A stretch of 64,000 nucleotides of DNA, taken from assembly GCA_028023455.1 (NCBI GenBank), contig JAQFVV010006354.1, positions 498,001 to 562,000 on the forward strand. Direction: 5' to 3'. The stretch's first letter is position 1. The number at the start of each line of letters is the position of its first letter. The position numbers and the translations under genes were made by a program. Positions 24,601 to 34,945 of the stretch are shown in pieces. Under the pieces are notes generated by a model. That model was not told the origin of the DNA. It saw only the letters and a list, made by a program, of their open reading frames with translations, and did no database searches. Source of the DNA: Epiperipatus broadwayi (lineage: Eukaryota > Onychophora > Udeonychophora > Euonychophora > Peripatidae).

Positions 24601-26443
24601 AATTTAGAAAATAATCCTTGGTTTTAATTTTTAAGACAATATTAATTAATCCCGTGAAGCTTCTTAATCTTCTCTACCAATATTCTCTGCGTATCCGATG
24701 CATCAATCCATCTAATTTAATTTTAAAATATTCGATGAACTTTTAAGTACTATTGGTATTTCCATGGATCCATTTTTTCATTCATCTATGTGTTCACTTT
24801 TTATCTATGTTTCTTTCCTGATACATTAAAACTTTCATTTGGTATTTTTTATAAATCTCTTTTAAAATAAAACTTCAAATACTTTTGAACAAATCTTTTC
24901 CCAGTACATTTTAAATAATTCGAAGAACGGATATTTTAATATCAAAACGTTTCTGTAACATATTTTCCTGGGTTCTTTATTTAGTTCTGCACTCGAAAAT
25001 ATTTTTTAAAATGTTACCTTTAGAAAGGATATAACATTTTATTCCTTTGAATATCATACTATATAAAATAATTCATGCAATATATGATTATCTTATTACC
25101 ATTTAAAAAACAAATCTTGAATAAACTTATGCATAATAATGCATCTCCAATTTTTTCATTAATCCGTATAATGTCTGAGCTGTGGTTTTTTTTTTTTATG
25201 TACCAAAAAAGTTTTCTGGTTATGCATAAATAAAGCTGTATCAATAAATATTTCAAATATTTCTTCAGCATTACAATTTATATCCATTTTGTTTTTTAGT
25301 ATATCCAATTTTTTATTGCGTAGTCTAGGTTAAACTTTTAGATAAAATATGACTGGTAAGTACTTTAAAAATTAGAAAATCATATTAAACAAAATTATTA
25401 AAATATTTTTAGTTTATACTCTCTTTTGCAAAAAATATATTTTTAAAATTATCAATTAGTTTTTTTTTCAGATAAAGTTATAAGAAAGTACTAAAAAATT
25501 GACTAAAATAAAAGATTTTTAAAAATACTATCTTTTGATAGTTATAATTTACCTCTCTCCGGTTTCAATACATTTTTAATCTCCCGCTATAAGTTAGTTA
25601 CAACAATATTTATAGTCTGTAAGGATACTTATTTCTTATTGGTCAATTCTTACCTCACTTGAAAACAAATTTACAGATTTTCAATTTATAGTAGAATTAT
25701 ATTTGAAAAATAAAATGATGACGTAATGAACCTAAAACATTACTTAAAATATTACATCATTTAAATATACAATAACGACAGTTAACTTAATATTTATTAT
25801 TATTTGCTTTTATGATAGGCAATAATTCTATCCAATTCTATAATATAACTTTTAAAATATTTTAAACTTTGTTATTATTCAAACAAGCAGTGTGTGATAG
25901 TATACATTAAAACAATCACGTGATTCCAATTTAGACGATTTTCAATCTATTTCTCTGTCTAAACTAATAAAACTGATACACTTATTATATTGTATAAAAT
26001 AATTATAAAAATTTGGAAGAATAATTTAGAAAATATAGAATTAGATATAATTTTCACCATCACAAAGTTTATTTTAAAAATATACTATATTAATTTTGAC
26101 TATTTTAATATGATTACAAATCTAAATATAGCATTTATTAAATCATATGTTTTAAACTATTAAAATCGGATTTTTAAATATACTTTTAATTATTTATAGC
26201 TGTGTTATTTAATATGGCCAGCTTTTACAACCATATGCAACAATATTTTAAGCTTTACATAACCATTCCTTAAATGATTTTATATACTACGTATTTACTT
26301 TAGCCTCAAATTGTACTTTAAAGATATAATTGACTTAATATAATTAATGTATTAAAAGAACATATTCTAAATTTAAAATTTTTTAGTAATTGACTGTTAT
26401 AAACTATTACTGGCCTATAGAAAAGGGCACAATATATATTGAT
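21636..26443. other. 4.8 kb AT-rich sequence without recognisable gene
   Basis: No frame longer than about 70 codons occurs, and the one at 25059-25271 has no recognisable domain. I see no RNA gene, satellite unit or terminal repeat, only poly-A/T runs (for example 24040-24060 and 25190-25198). It may hold decayed repeats beyond recognition by eye. Confidence 0.5.
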
Positions 26444-26470
26444 TTGTATATATATATATATATATATATT

Positions 26471-27590
26471 AATAATAAAAAGTCAGATGTCACATGACTT
26501 ATATACAACTTGCATTTACAAATATGTAAAAATTAAGAGCATCCTAATGAGCTCTAAACAAGCTTTTTTAAATTATTTTTATGATAAATGCTACTACAAG
26601 AGAAGGCATTCAAATCATCTTTATTGTGGATTGTCCCCAGACCAGTTTCAACCCATGGGTCGTTTCAGTGTGGAGTTGGGACATTAGATTCAAAAAACCA
26701 ACTCAAGCTAAGCATTTATCTAAAATTTATTGTCAAGAAGAAGATCTGAAACTTTTAGACATCTGCATGTCTTTAAAGTCGGCTCTCCAACTGAAAAAAT
26801 TATAAGGGCCTGAACTTAATTCAGATACTCCATATATTAATAGGCTTAGCCATTTAATTTAGCCAAAGCCTCAACAGCAAAATAATAATAGTAATAAAAA
26901 GTCAGATGTCACGTGACTTATATACAGCTTGCATTTACAAATATGTAAAATTAAGAGCATGCTAATGAGCTCTAAACAAGCTTTTTTAATTTTTTTATGA
27001 TAAATACTACTACAAGAGAAGGCATTCAAATCATCTTTATCTTGGATTGTCCCAATCCCCAAACTGGTTTCAACCTATGGGTCTCTTCAGTGAGGAGTTG
27101 GGACATTAGATTCAAAAAACCAACTCAAGCTAAGCATTTATCTAAAATTTATTGTCATATTTTACATATTTGTAAATGCAAGCTGTATATAAGTCATGTG
27201 ACATCTGACTTTTTATTATTACTATTATTATTTTGCTGTAGGTGCTTCAGCTAAATTAAATGGCTAAACCTATTAATATATGGAGTAACTAAATTAAGTT
27301 CAAGACCATATAATTTTTTCAGTTGGAGAGCTGACTTTAAAGACATGCAGATGTCTAAAAGTTTCAGATCTTTTTCTTGACAATAAATTTTAGATAAATG
27401 CTTAGCTTGAGTTGGTTTTTTGAATATAATGTCCCAACTCCTCACTGAAGAGACCCATAGGTTGAAACTGGTCTGGGGATGGGGACAATCCAAGATAAAG
27501 ATGATTTGAATGCCTTCTCTTGTAGTAGCATTTATCATTAAAAAAAAATTTAAAAAGCTTGTTTAGAGCACATTAGCATGCTCTTAATTT
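26471..27590. repeat. Palindromic array B (about 419-bp unit, direct then inverted)
   Basis: AAAAAGTCAGATGTCAC recurs at about 26477 and 26896 (period 419). The second forward unit breaks off at about 27157, and the reverse complement runs to 27590. Motifs shared with arrays A and C, in the same order, are an AAGTCA...TGACTT hairpin, GCTTGCATTTACAAATATG, AGACAT-ctgc-ATGTCT, CTGAACTTAATTCAG and CCATATATTAATAGGCTTA. The left end is the hairpin-proximal point and the right end is the point just past it. (TA)n flanks both sides, the left run at about 26444-26470. Short frames at 26581-26805, 26997-27254 and 27251-27538 are copies of one accidental frame within the unit. Confidence 0.85.
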
Positions 27591-27601
27591 TATATATATA
27601 T

Positions 27602-30600
27602 TGTAACTTAAATTAAAGATCAAAATAGTTTTCTATAAAATAATCAAAATATTACCATCTGAGACAAACTATGAATCAAAAGGCATTATAGCTGAATAAA
27701 AGATTCATTATCAATCAAAATAAAGAGTAGGAACATATTAAGGAGACTAATAAGTTGTAACTATAATAGTCTTTTAAATTTATTAATGATCAAAATATTA
27801 ATTTTCAATCAAAATATTGGTGGCTTACATTCATCAACTTCTTAAAATTTTTAAATATATATAATATTAGAAACAATAATGCTTGGAGACTAGTCATTTC
27901 AGTTATCTGGCCTATTTCAACCTCTAGTTAGGCAGCCATTGCATCATCAATAACAAGTAGAAATTATAAACAAATTATTAAGAACAAACTATTATTACTC
28001 AGGAAATAACATCAAGTGAGTGAGTACACTGGTAACTCAATAAAATATCTTCTCAATAAATCCAACAGTAGATTTTACCCACTTTCATCGCTTGGCTTGA
28101 TGTCAAGTGCATACTTAAGTGAATAACAAGTTAATATGGACTAGCAAGGCACCACTAGGTGATTTGAACCTAGACAAAGTTATATATTTTATAACCTTTT
28201 CACATGTACCAGGTTTGAACCCCTTTTGGTACTTTATTTCTAAGAAAAATGGAGGATTTTGGTTTTAGACCCATATCACTGTATGCACTAACATTTAGGT
28301 AAACATAAACATCCTTAAACTAAAGTGGTATATATTCATCAGACAGAAATCATCTCCTAGATCTTAACATAATAAATGCATTTCAATATCTTTATAAGTT
28401 TTACTAGCTCATATTATACTATCAATTTAGGATGGCAATTCACTCATTCTTGCATGATGTAGATGATGGAATGGTTGTTATTATAATTATTCACGAATGT
28501 CAACTAAATACCATAAAATCACTTATGTATCTATGGTCTTTAAACATTTATCTAGCTCACTAATTCAAACATGATGATGACAATAATGGTTTCAACCACA
28601 GCTTCAGAACCAAGACTAACATAAAATTTAGTTTCAAAGAAATTCATAACTACTGGTTAATCTTATAATATTTAATTAGAACTTAAACAATTAATGTTCA
28701 CCATTGATGATGAATGATCACAACTAATAAAGAATACCTTAATGAAAACATACGCCTCATTTAATAAAACAAATTAACATTTATTAATGCATTACTAACA
28801 TATACAAACAATTTAAAGATAAAACTAAGAATTTATATGACTAATAACAATAATAATAATTGATTATACTGCAATCATAAGATTAATTTTATGTTTTTCC
28901 CCCTTTCCCATCAAAGATATAATGGCAAAACTACTCTAAATCCAAAATAAAACCAGACCAGCATAAAAATAATATTAAAACACAACCTAAGGTTTCACTG
29001 CTACAAGCAGACTTCTCAAGTATAAAGAACTAGCAAAAACTACACAATATATATAATATTAAAAACTACCCACATATCCATTCACTTCCCATCCACCCTT
29101 AATATTAAAAGAACTCTTAAATAAGTTAATTGCTTCAGAATAATAAATTTTCAATAATAAAGACTTTAATTCTTTTTTTGATTTAATTTCTCTCAAAGAA
29201 GACAACCTTAGCTTCATCAAAATCAATAGTGTGGCCTGTATCTTTTTCATGGACATACAAAGTAGAACTAAGATATCTATTTTTAACTCTACTTTTATGA
29301 ACCTTTATTCTTTCATTTAAACTCAAACTACTCTGACCTATGTAAACCTTCTTACAAAATAAACAAGATATAATGTATATAAAATTGGATACCAAATTTG
29401 CTAAAGTTTTCTCTCCACAAGAAAAATATTTCATAAAAAAATAAACACTCTTTTGCACACATATTTCTATAATCTAACATGTAAAGTAGAATGATTAAGA
29501 AGAAAAAATGTTAGTGGAATAGAAAGATTTCCAGAAACAAGTTTTTAAATTATTTCTTTCCCCTTCCCTCTCTAAACTACTACTAAGATCACTATACCTT
29601 AAATCAAAACAAAAATAATCTAATATTTTTAAATGCTATCTATTTTCTCACATCCATACAAAATAATATACATGTGGCAAGTATGGTTATATTACCGTGT
29701 GTGTGTTTATTCCAATAATAACCAAAATATTTAAAAACAAAATAATACAAAAAAAATATTTTACATATTAATCACATTTCATAACTTTAGATTCATATAC
29801 AATAATACCCTTTAGAAAATAAACTTCATTAATAAGCGGGGTATAATAGTTTTAGCATACATAAAACTATTACTCAAGGTTATAGCTATTGAAGAAATTT
29901 TAGGTTTCAATCGATTATGATTGTTTTAAAGTTCTAAGAAAAAAATATAAAACTTCATCTCTAAAATATTACGAATAGTCTTTGATATTACAAAAAGAAA
30001 ATAGATAATGAAAATTAATATTACCAGTTCCAATATGTCAGACTTAGCTTGTTCAATGTCTATACTTTTGCAGCAAACAATTTCCATGGTTCACTGGAAC
30101 AGTCCTTTTCTTGAGGCTTATAATTATTTGATGGTGATGCTTTGCTTCAGTGTGAACTATTTGGCATTGGAACCTTTTCTTCCCTTTCTTGTTGGGCATA
30201 ATTCTAATAAACGGGGTATATCAGTTCTCCCATTTATAATTTTCTTGGGTTTAAATTCAGTCACTGGAATAACTACTTGATTTAATACTTATCAGTCGAT
30301 TAATCATTTTCCTTCAGGTTTCAAATGTAGGTGAATGTTTTCATTTACTGAAAATATCGCATTTCTTTCAATCAGTCAGATGTAGAATATTTTTAATTTC
30401 AGACAAGTCACTTTTCTTTTCTTTCTATATGATATGCTGGCTCTGTGATTGGTCAGGGATTTGCCCCAGATGAAATCTATATATTTTAACCTGCCATTCT
30501 GTGTTCAATCTTCAACAAAAAAACTATTTAAAAAATGATTTTAAATTGATATCGGGCAGAATTAAAATGCTTGTCTTTCTATAGTTTCAATATTTTTAAA

Positions 30601-31534
30601 AAAAAAACAAATCTTTTCTTTAACTGATATTTGAGACTGGTTTTTATACTTGATTTTTTTTTCTATTTTCAGCAAACTCATTTTTAGATTCACAGTGTGA
30701 CTTTTTCCAGAAACATATGAAAAATCACACTATCCTGATTATTCAGATTAATCCTGTTTTGAAGTAAAAATTGTCTTAATCCTTTTTTTTCATATATCAG
30801 TCACAAAATGTCACACCTGAAAATTTGAGCTTCTTTCCTTAATCAAGCTGATGGGAAAATTTTAACGCTATACTTCTCACATCGTCTAAGTTTTAACAGA
30901 AAAACAACCAATCTTTATAACACAAAATTTTTGAGTAGAAAAAATATAATTTAACAGATTTTCTTTTTCAATATGTAGATTTATTTATGTAATGTACACA
31001 CACACACTTTACCATTGAAACCATTTATAAAAACTGGACCATTAAAATAATCTAAATGCTTTTTAGAAATTACAATTTTAATATCTAAATTTAAATCTTT
31101 ACAATTTTTAAACCCAAATTACAACTATATAAAAAAAATAGAAATATAAGCACAGAATAAATAGTAGAATCTAGCTTACAGTGTAGACCAATCTTAAAGT
31201 TATTATTTGAAAGATTAGAATGAAAAACTAAATAGCTTATACACACACTGCCTATATATGTGTTATAACTTTACTTTTTTAAAAAAAAATTAACTATTGA
31301 ATAATCAAATGTGTGTACTGCTCTTTTTGAGTTTTTATCAACACACAAACAACTAAAGAATATAACTTGCACCCACTCTTTCTGTTTTAGGCTTTTAGAA
31401 CTTGATCCTGTAGGGTTCAAACTTGGGTGCCCTACAGCTTTTACTATATACAAATGTGATGATGATTTTTGTTCCACATTTTCTTTCATGCACAATACTA
31501 CAAATTTGGCTACTGACTAAATTGTAATGGCACA
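27602..31534 (-). repeat. 3' LTR (3,933 bp)
   Basis: Starts TGTAAC and ends GGCACA on the plus strand. It is collinear with 34946-38464 over its whole length, apart from a 451-bp segment (28914-29364) retained only here. It contains a Penelope-like endonuclease fragment (29458-29059). An 8-bp hairpin, CTGTAGGG/CCCTACAG at 31408-31437, sits about 100 bp inside the transcription-upstream end. Frames such as 30008-30280 are not conserved in the other LTR and are not called genes. Confidence 0.85.
29059..29458 (-). pseudogene. Penelope-like GIY-YIG endonuclease fragment inside the LTR
   Basis: The frame at 29458-29183 reads NFIYIISCLFCKKVYIGQSS...NERIKVHKSRVKN...HEKDTGHTIDFDEAKVV. This is the standard order for the Penelope GIY-YIG domain: a Y-I-I-S core, a CxxC pair, YIGQ, the R in ERIKVH, and the HxxxxxH-IDFDEA tail. 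The frame at 29256-29059 continues it (LREIKSKKELKSLLLKIYYSEAINLF) after a frameshift. The first part is also present in the other LTR, so the fragment was captured before this copy integrated. It is not an independent gene. Confidence 0.72.
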
Positions 31535-31536
31535 AC

Positions 31537-31550
31537 ATTCCCCCTCTTCT
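31537..31550 (-). other. Polypurine tract
   Basis: On the minus strand AGAAGAGGGGGAAT lies two to three bases before the 3' LTR. A purine-only run at this place primes plus-strand DNA synthesis in LTR retrotransposons. Confidence 0.8.
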
Positions 31551-31729
31551 AATAAAATCATCAGAACTTTTGCTTTAACTATATCTAATAAGAAAATCAT
31601 AACTAATAAAATAAAACTATTAATAATAAAAAAATTCTAACTACTGGCAAACATTATCTAGATGCCCACCAAATCCATTTTTTCATTATAAAACTTGGCA
31701 TCATGATTTATTTGGAGATCTTTTCCAGG

Positions 31730-31891
31730 CTACTCTGCTGAAGGATAAGTGATCAAACTCCTAACATTATAGGTTCCTTTATTCCCATCAAGAGTAGCAA
31801 GAATAAAAGCATTCTCTTTTATTTTCTTAGTAATTTGTAATGGCCCTTCATACAAATGCAGAAACTTCTTAAATTGGTTTCTTTGGGGGTT
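31730..31891 (-). pseudogene. Integrase C-terminal fragment
   Basis: 54 codons read NPQRNQFKKFLHLYEGPLQ, then ITKKIKENAFILATLDGN and KGTYNVRSLITYP, to a TAG at 31730-31732. The K-F...Y-EGP...I motif followed by G-x-Y-N-V-x-x-L is the small beta-barrel C-terminal domain of retroviral and Ty3/gypsy-type integrases. It sits just upstream of the polypurine tract, as expected for the end of pol. The catalytic core and the RT upstream are not recognisable, so only the tail of pol survives. Confidence 0.75.
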
Positions 31892-32109
31892 GCTAGCCTA
31901 ATAGATTATCATATCAGGACCACTCTACTCTAGCTCTTTGAGTCTTATTCTGGGATTTTCCCTTTTGCAAATCATATTGTGGTCTGCATAAAATGGCAAA
32001 TGTATATTAGTCCATTTTCAATATTTCCTTTTTTTATTTTGACTGGAAACTTATAGTATACATCTGGAGAATTTATTTTATGTAACCTCTAATTACAGAA
32101 TCCTCCTAG

Positions 32110-32440
32110 AAATATGGACTCTTGGTACCATACATAATGTACCTTTAAATCTTTCAGAAAGACTGACTCTCTGTACCATATATAATTCACTTTTAAATTT
32201 TCCAGAAAGATTGACTCTCTGTACCATATATAAGGTATTTTTAAGTTTTTCAGAGAGATTGACTATCTATACCATATATAATTCATCTTTAAGTTTTTTA
32301 GAGAGATTGACTCTCTGTACCATATATAAGGCACACTTAAATTTTCTAGAGACATTAATTATCTGTACCATATATAATGGACATTTAAATTTTTCAGAGA
32401 TTGGCTCTCTATACCATATATAAGGTATCTTTAATCTATT
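32110..32440. repeat. Minisatellite of about 49-bp units inside the LTR element
   Basis: Seven imperfect units carry TCTGTACCATATATAA, at about 32116, 32162, 32210, 32261, 32310, 32357 and 32402. Units tend to alternate between endings in AATTCA and AAGGTAT. It occupies the place where pol should be, between the gag-position ORF and the integrase tail. A plus-strand frame (32211-32423) through the units is a by-product of the repeat. Confidence 0.85.
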
Positions 32441-32667
32441 TAAAAATATAGATCTTTGAAATCACACATGCTGGTTAGCTAATAAACTGAGAATTATAGA
32501 TTGTTAAAACTTTTATTTTCTTTCTGTAACTATTTGGTTTCATCTCCCCTATTGCCTCTCTCAACTTAATCACCTTATCTGGTGCATGGAGTTTTCCCTC
32601 CATCTCCCTTCTCTTCACTTCATAATCCACTTTAATCAGACATTTACCCCTTTCCCTATAGGTTCTC

Positions 32668-33617
32668 TTATCTTGGGATTTGTTTTAGGGCTTTCTCTTT
32701 TAACCTAACCATCTGATCTGTTACATCACATTGTTCCTTCAACTCTGTTTTTATTCTTTTATCTTCATGATCCACCCTAATCTGCTCTTCGGTCATCTCA
32801 TGTACTCTTTTTACTGAGATATTTGGTTTTACTGCTTCTATCAGCATTTCTACTTCTGAGAACTTATCCTCTATCAGTGTATTAGCCGGTTTATTTACTT
32901 TTTCATCTAATTTCTCATTTTTTTTCTTTATTATCAGTAGTCTGACTATTTAACTTATTTTTTAACACTAATGAGCTCTGCCTACCTTCCTGTTTTACAA
33001 TTCTAACATATTCACACACCTCTCCTGCTCTATCTTCTAAAGAGGTTTCAGCATTATCTTCTAATCTTTGACTATCTTCTATTACACCCTTTTTACTATC
33101 CTCTCTTAGACTTTCTACCCATCTTTTCACAGAATGACATATCTTTTGTTCCAGACTTCCCTTTTTTCTTTGGGTATTTTTGTAATCTTCTAGTAAGTTT
33201 TGATACATACGATTAGTCATGAGTCTGGTCAATTTTATACCTGATAGTGCTTCCTTCTTTATTTGAATCTGAAACTCTTCAGTACTTGTTACTATCCATT
33301 TTCCTTTTCTGGTAACTTCTAATACAATTGCAATCTCTCCATCCTCTTTTATATAAGGATTATAATCTCCAGGAATTGAGGCACTTTTCTCATGTTTCTC
33401 TATTTTATTTCCCAAAGCCATAGGAATTTTGCTGTTGTTTTCAACAGAGCTATTGATCTTTTCTTTTAATTCATCTTCACTTCTCTTATTCTCTTTTAAA
33501 CTTTCTACACTCTATGCCTATTTTATTATCTTCTCTTAAACTTTCTTTTCACTTTCTATTATCTTCTAGCAGACCTTTAAGCATCTGTATTATCATTTGC
33601 ATTTCACTTTTACTCAT
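32668..33617 (-). pseudogene. Gag-position ORF of the LTR element, coiled-coil rich, frameshifted
   Basis: A probable start, MSKSEMQMIIQMLKGLLED, is at 33617. After stops and a frame change, frame 33421-32915 encodes 168 residues (MALGNKIEKHEKSASIPGDY...), rich in Lys, Glu, Arg and Gln. A further frame, EKLDEKVNKPANTLIEDKF..., runs to a TAA at 32668-32670. Heptad-like Leu/Ile/Val spacing suggests coiled coils. Its position, about 1.3 kb after the primer-binding site and upstream of the integrase tail, is that of gag. I see no CCHC knuckle or protease motif and do not recognise the family from sequence alone, so the gag call is positional. Confidence 0.5.
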
Positions 33618-34926
33618 TATATTAAATTTTCCATATGTTCAATGTATCTCATCTGTGCTTCCCTGACCACCAAGAACCCACACATCTTTTCCTTGTCTGA
33701 CACCTATCTCTGACTGACCGACTGATTTGCTTTTCACCCTGTTCTATTATGCATTACAAATACAAAAAGAAAAAAAAATTATTTAATATCCCTCTTTCAA
33801 TGAATCACACAACAATAATCTATATAGTGCATGTCTGTCTCTAATAGCCCAAATTATATACCCATCTATTTCCCTAAAGATCTGACAGCTACTGACAGTC
33901 CACAGAATGACTAGAAGATCACAATCATGAGATAAATAAAAGAATTCAGTCACAGAACTACAATCACACAATGCATCAAGTGCACTCAGAGGATCATCCC
34001 AATTTGATCACCTTAAGCTACCACAACCCTTGATTGAATGATGCAAACTCTGTTGCAATAAAAGAAGTCTTTTAAGTTTTAGGGGCTAAAATAGATAAAC
34101 TATGCCTTGCTCTTTCTCTTGGAGTCTTACATAGCATGTATCAAAGAATGCCCTGTTTATGATAGACTACAGAAAACTAGGCCTTGCTCTCTGGCTTGAA
34201 GACTTATAGGCTGATATCATGGCAGGATTGCTATTAACTGCTTCATGATAAAATAAGGATAACTTATAAACTGGGTTGAAAAACTGCCATGCTCTCTCTC
34301 TCTCTTGGAGACTTATAGGATGATATCTTGGAAGGACTGCTGTTAACTGCTTCATGATAAAATAAGAATAACTTATAAATTGGGTTGGAGCAGTGAATGG
34401 GTTTGATCATTCATGGGTTACACGAATACCTAGCATTCTCAAGGCAATGACAAAACTCCCCTCATCATCAAAACTGCAATCTAACCAACCAAACTCCAAT
34501 GATCAAATATCCAATCCAACCTCCAAAATCATAGACTTTTTACAAAATGAACTCCCCAAACACACGTGAGACTACTATCTCATAATTCATCACTATATTA
34601 TGCCTGTCCTATCTGGCAATAAATCATTCTAATGTTCCAAAAACAAATTCTATTATTTATGTCACCACTATCTTAAGTTGTGATATACATCTATTTTCAA
34701 AATTGAGAAAAAAACTAAGCTGTTTTATGGCTGTACCCATTTTATCATCATCAATGAAAAATTAAATCATATTAAACATCATCATATACAAATATAAAAT
34801 AAGACTATATTGCCACAACAATTCCATGAAACAAAAAAAATTTTACTAAAAAAAATTCTTTTTTTTAACCACACATCTCAAATCATTTAATATACTACTT
34901 TTCTCAGGTATATGGTAATATATCAT
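33618..34926 (-). other. Leader region between primer-binding site and gag-position ORF
   Basis: About 1.3 kb without a credible coding frame; the 62-codon frames at 33783-33971 and 34167-34355 have no domain. It contains a two-copy tandem duplication at 34171-34385. As the transcribed leader it would be expected to hold packaging signals, but nothing specific can be assigned. Confidence 0.5.
34171..34385. repeat. 109-bp tandem duplication in the leader
   Basis: CTGCTTCATGATAAAATAAG occurs at about 34238 and 34347 (period 109), with matching flanks (ACTTATAGG-TGATATC, ACTTATAAA-TGGGTTG). A weaker third relative begins near 34107 (CTTGCTCTTTCTCTTGGAG). Confidence 0.8.
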
Positions 34927-34944
34927 GCCCCAGTTGGGCATCCA
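34927..34944 (-). other. Primer-binding site (tRNA-Lys-like)
   Basis: On the minus strand TGGATGCCCAACTGGGGC follows the 5' LTR by one base at most. The complement ends in CCA like a tRNA 3' end. It resembles the 3' end of animal tRNA-Lys (CCCCACGTTGGGCGCCA) with small changes. The strong positional fit supports the LTR boundaries. Confidence 0.75.
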
Positions 34945-34945
34945 T

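Noticed and set aside
26581-27538. Three similar frames of 74-95 codons
   Set aside because: They are repeated copies of one accidental frame in the array B unit, present in both orientations.
32110-32440. CRISPR-like direct repeats
   Set aside because: Units are contiguous and imperfect with no unique spacers, in eukaryotic retroelement context. It is a minisatellite.
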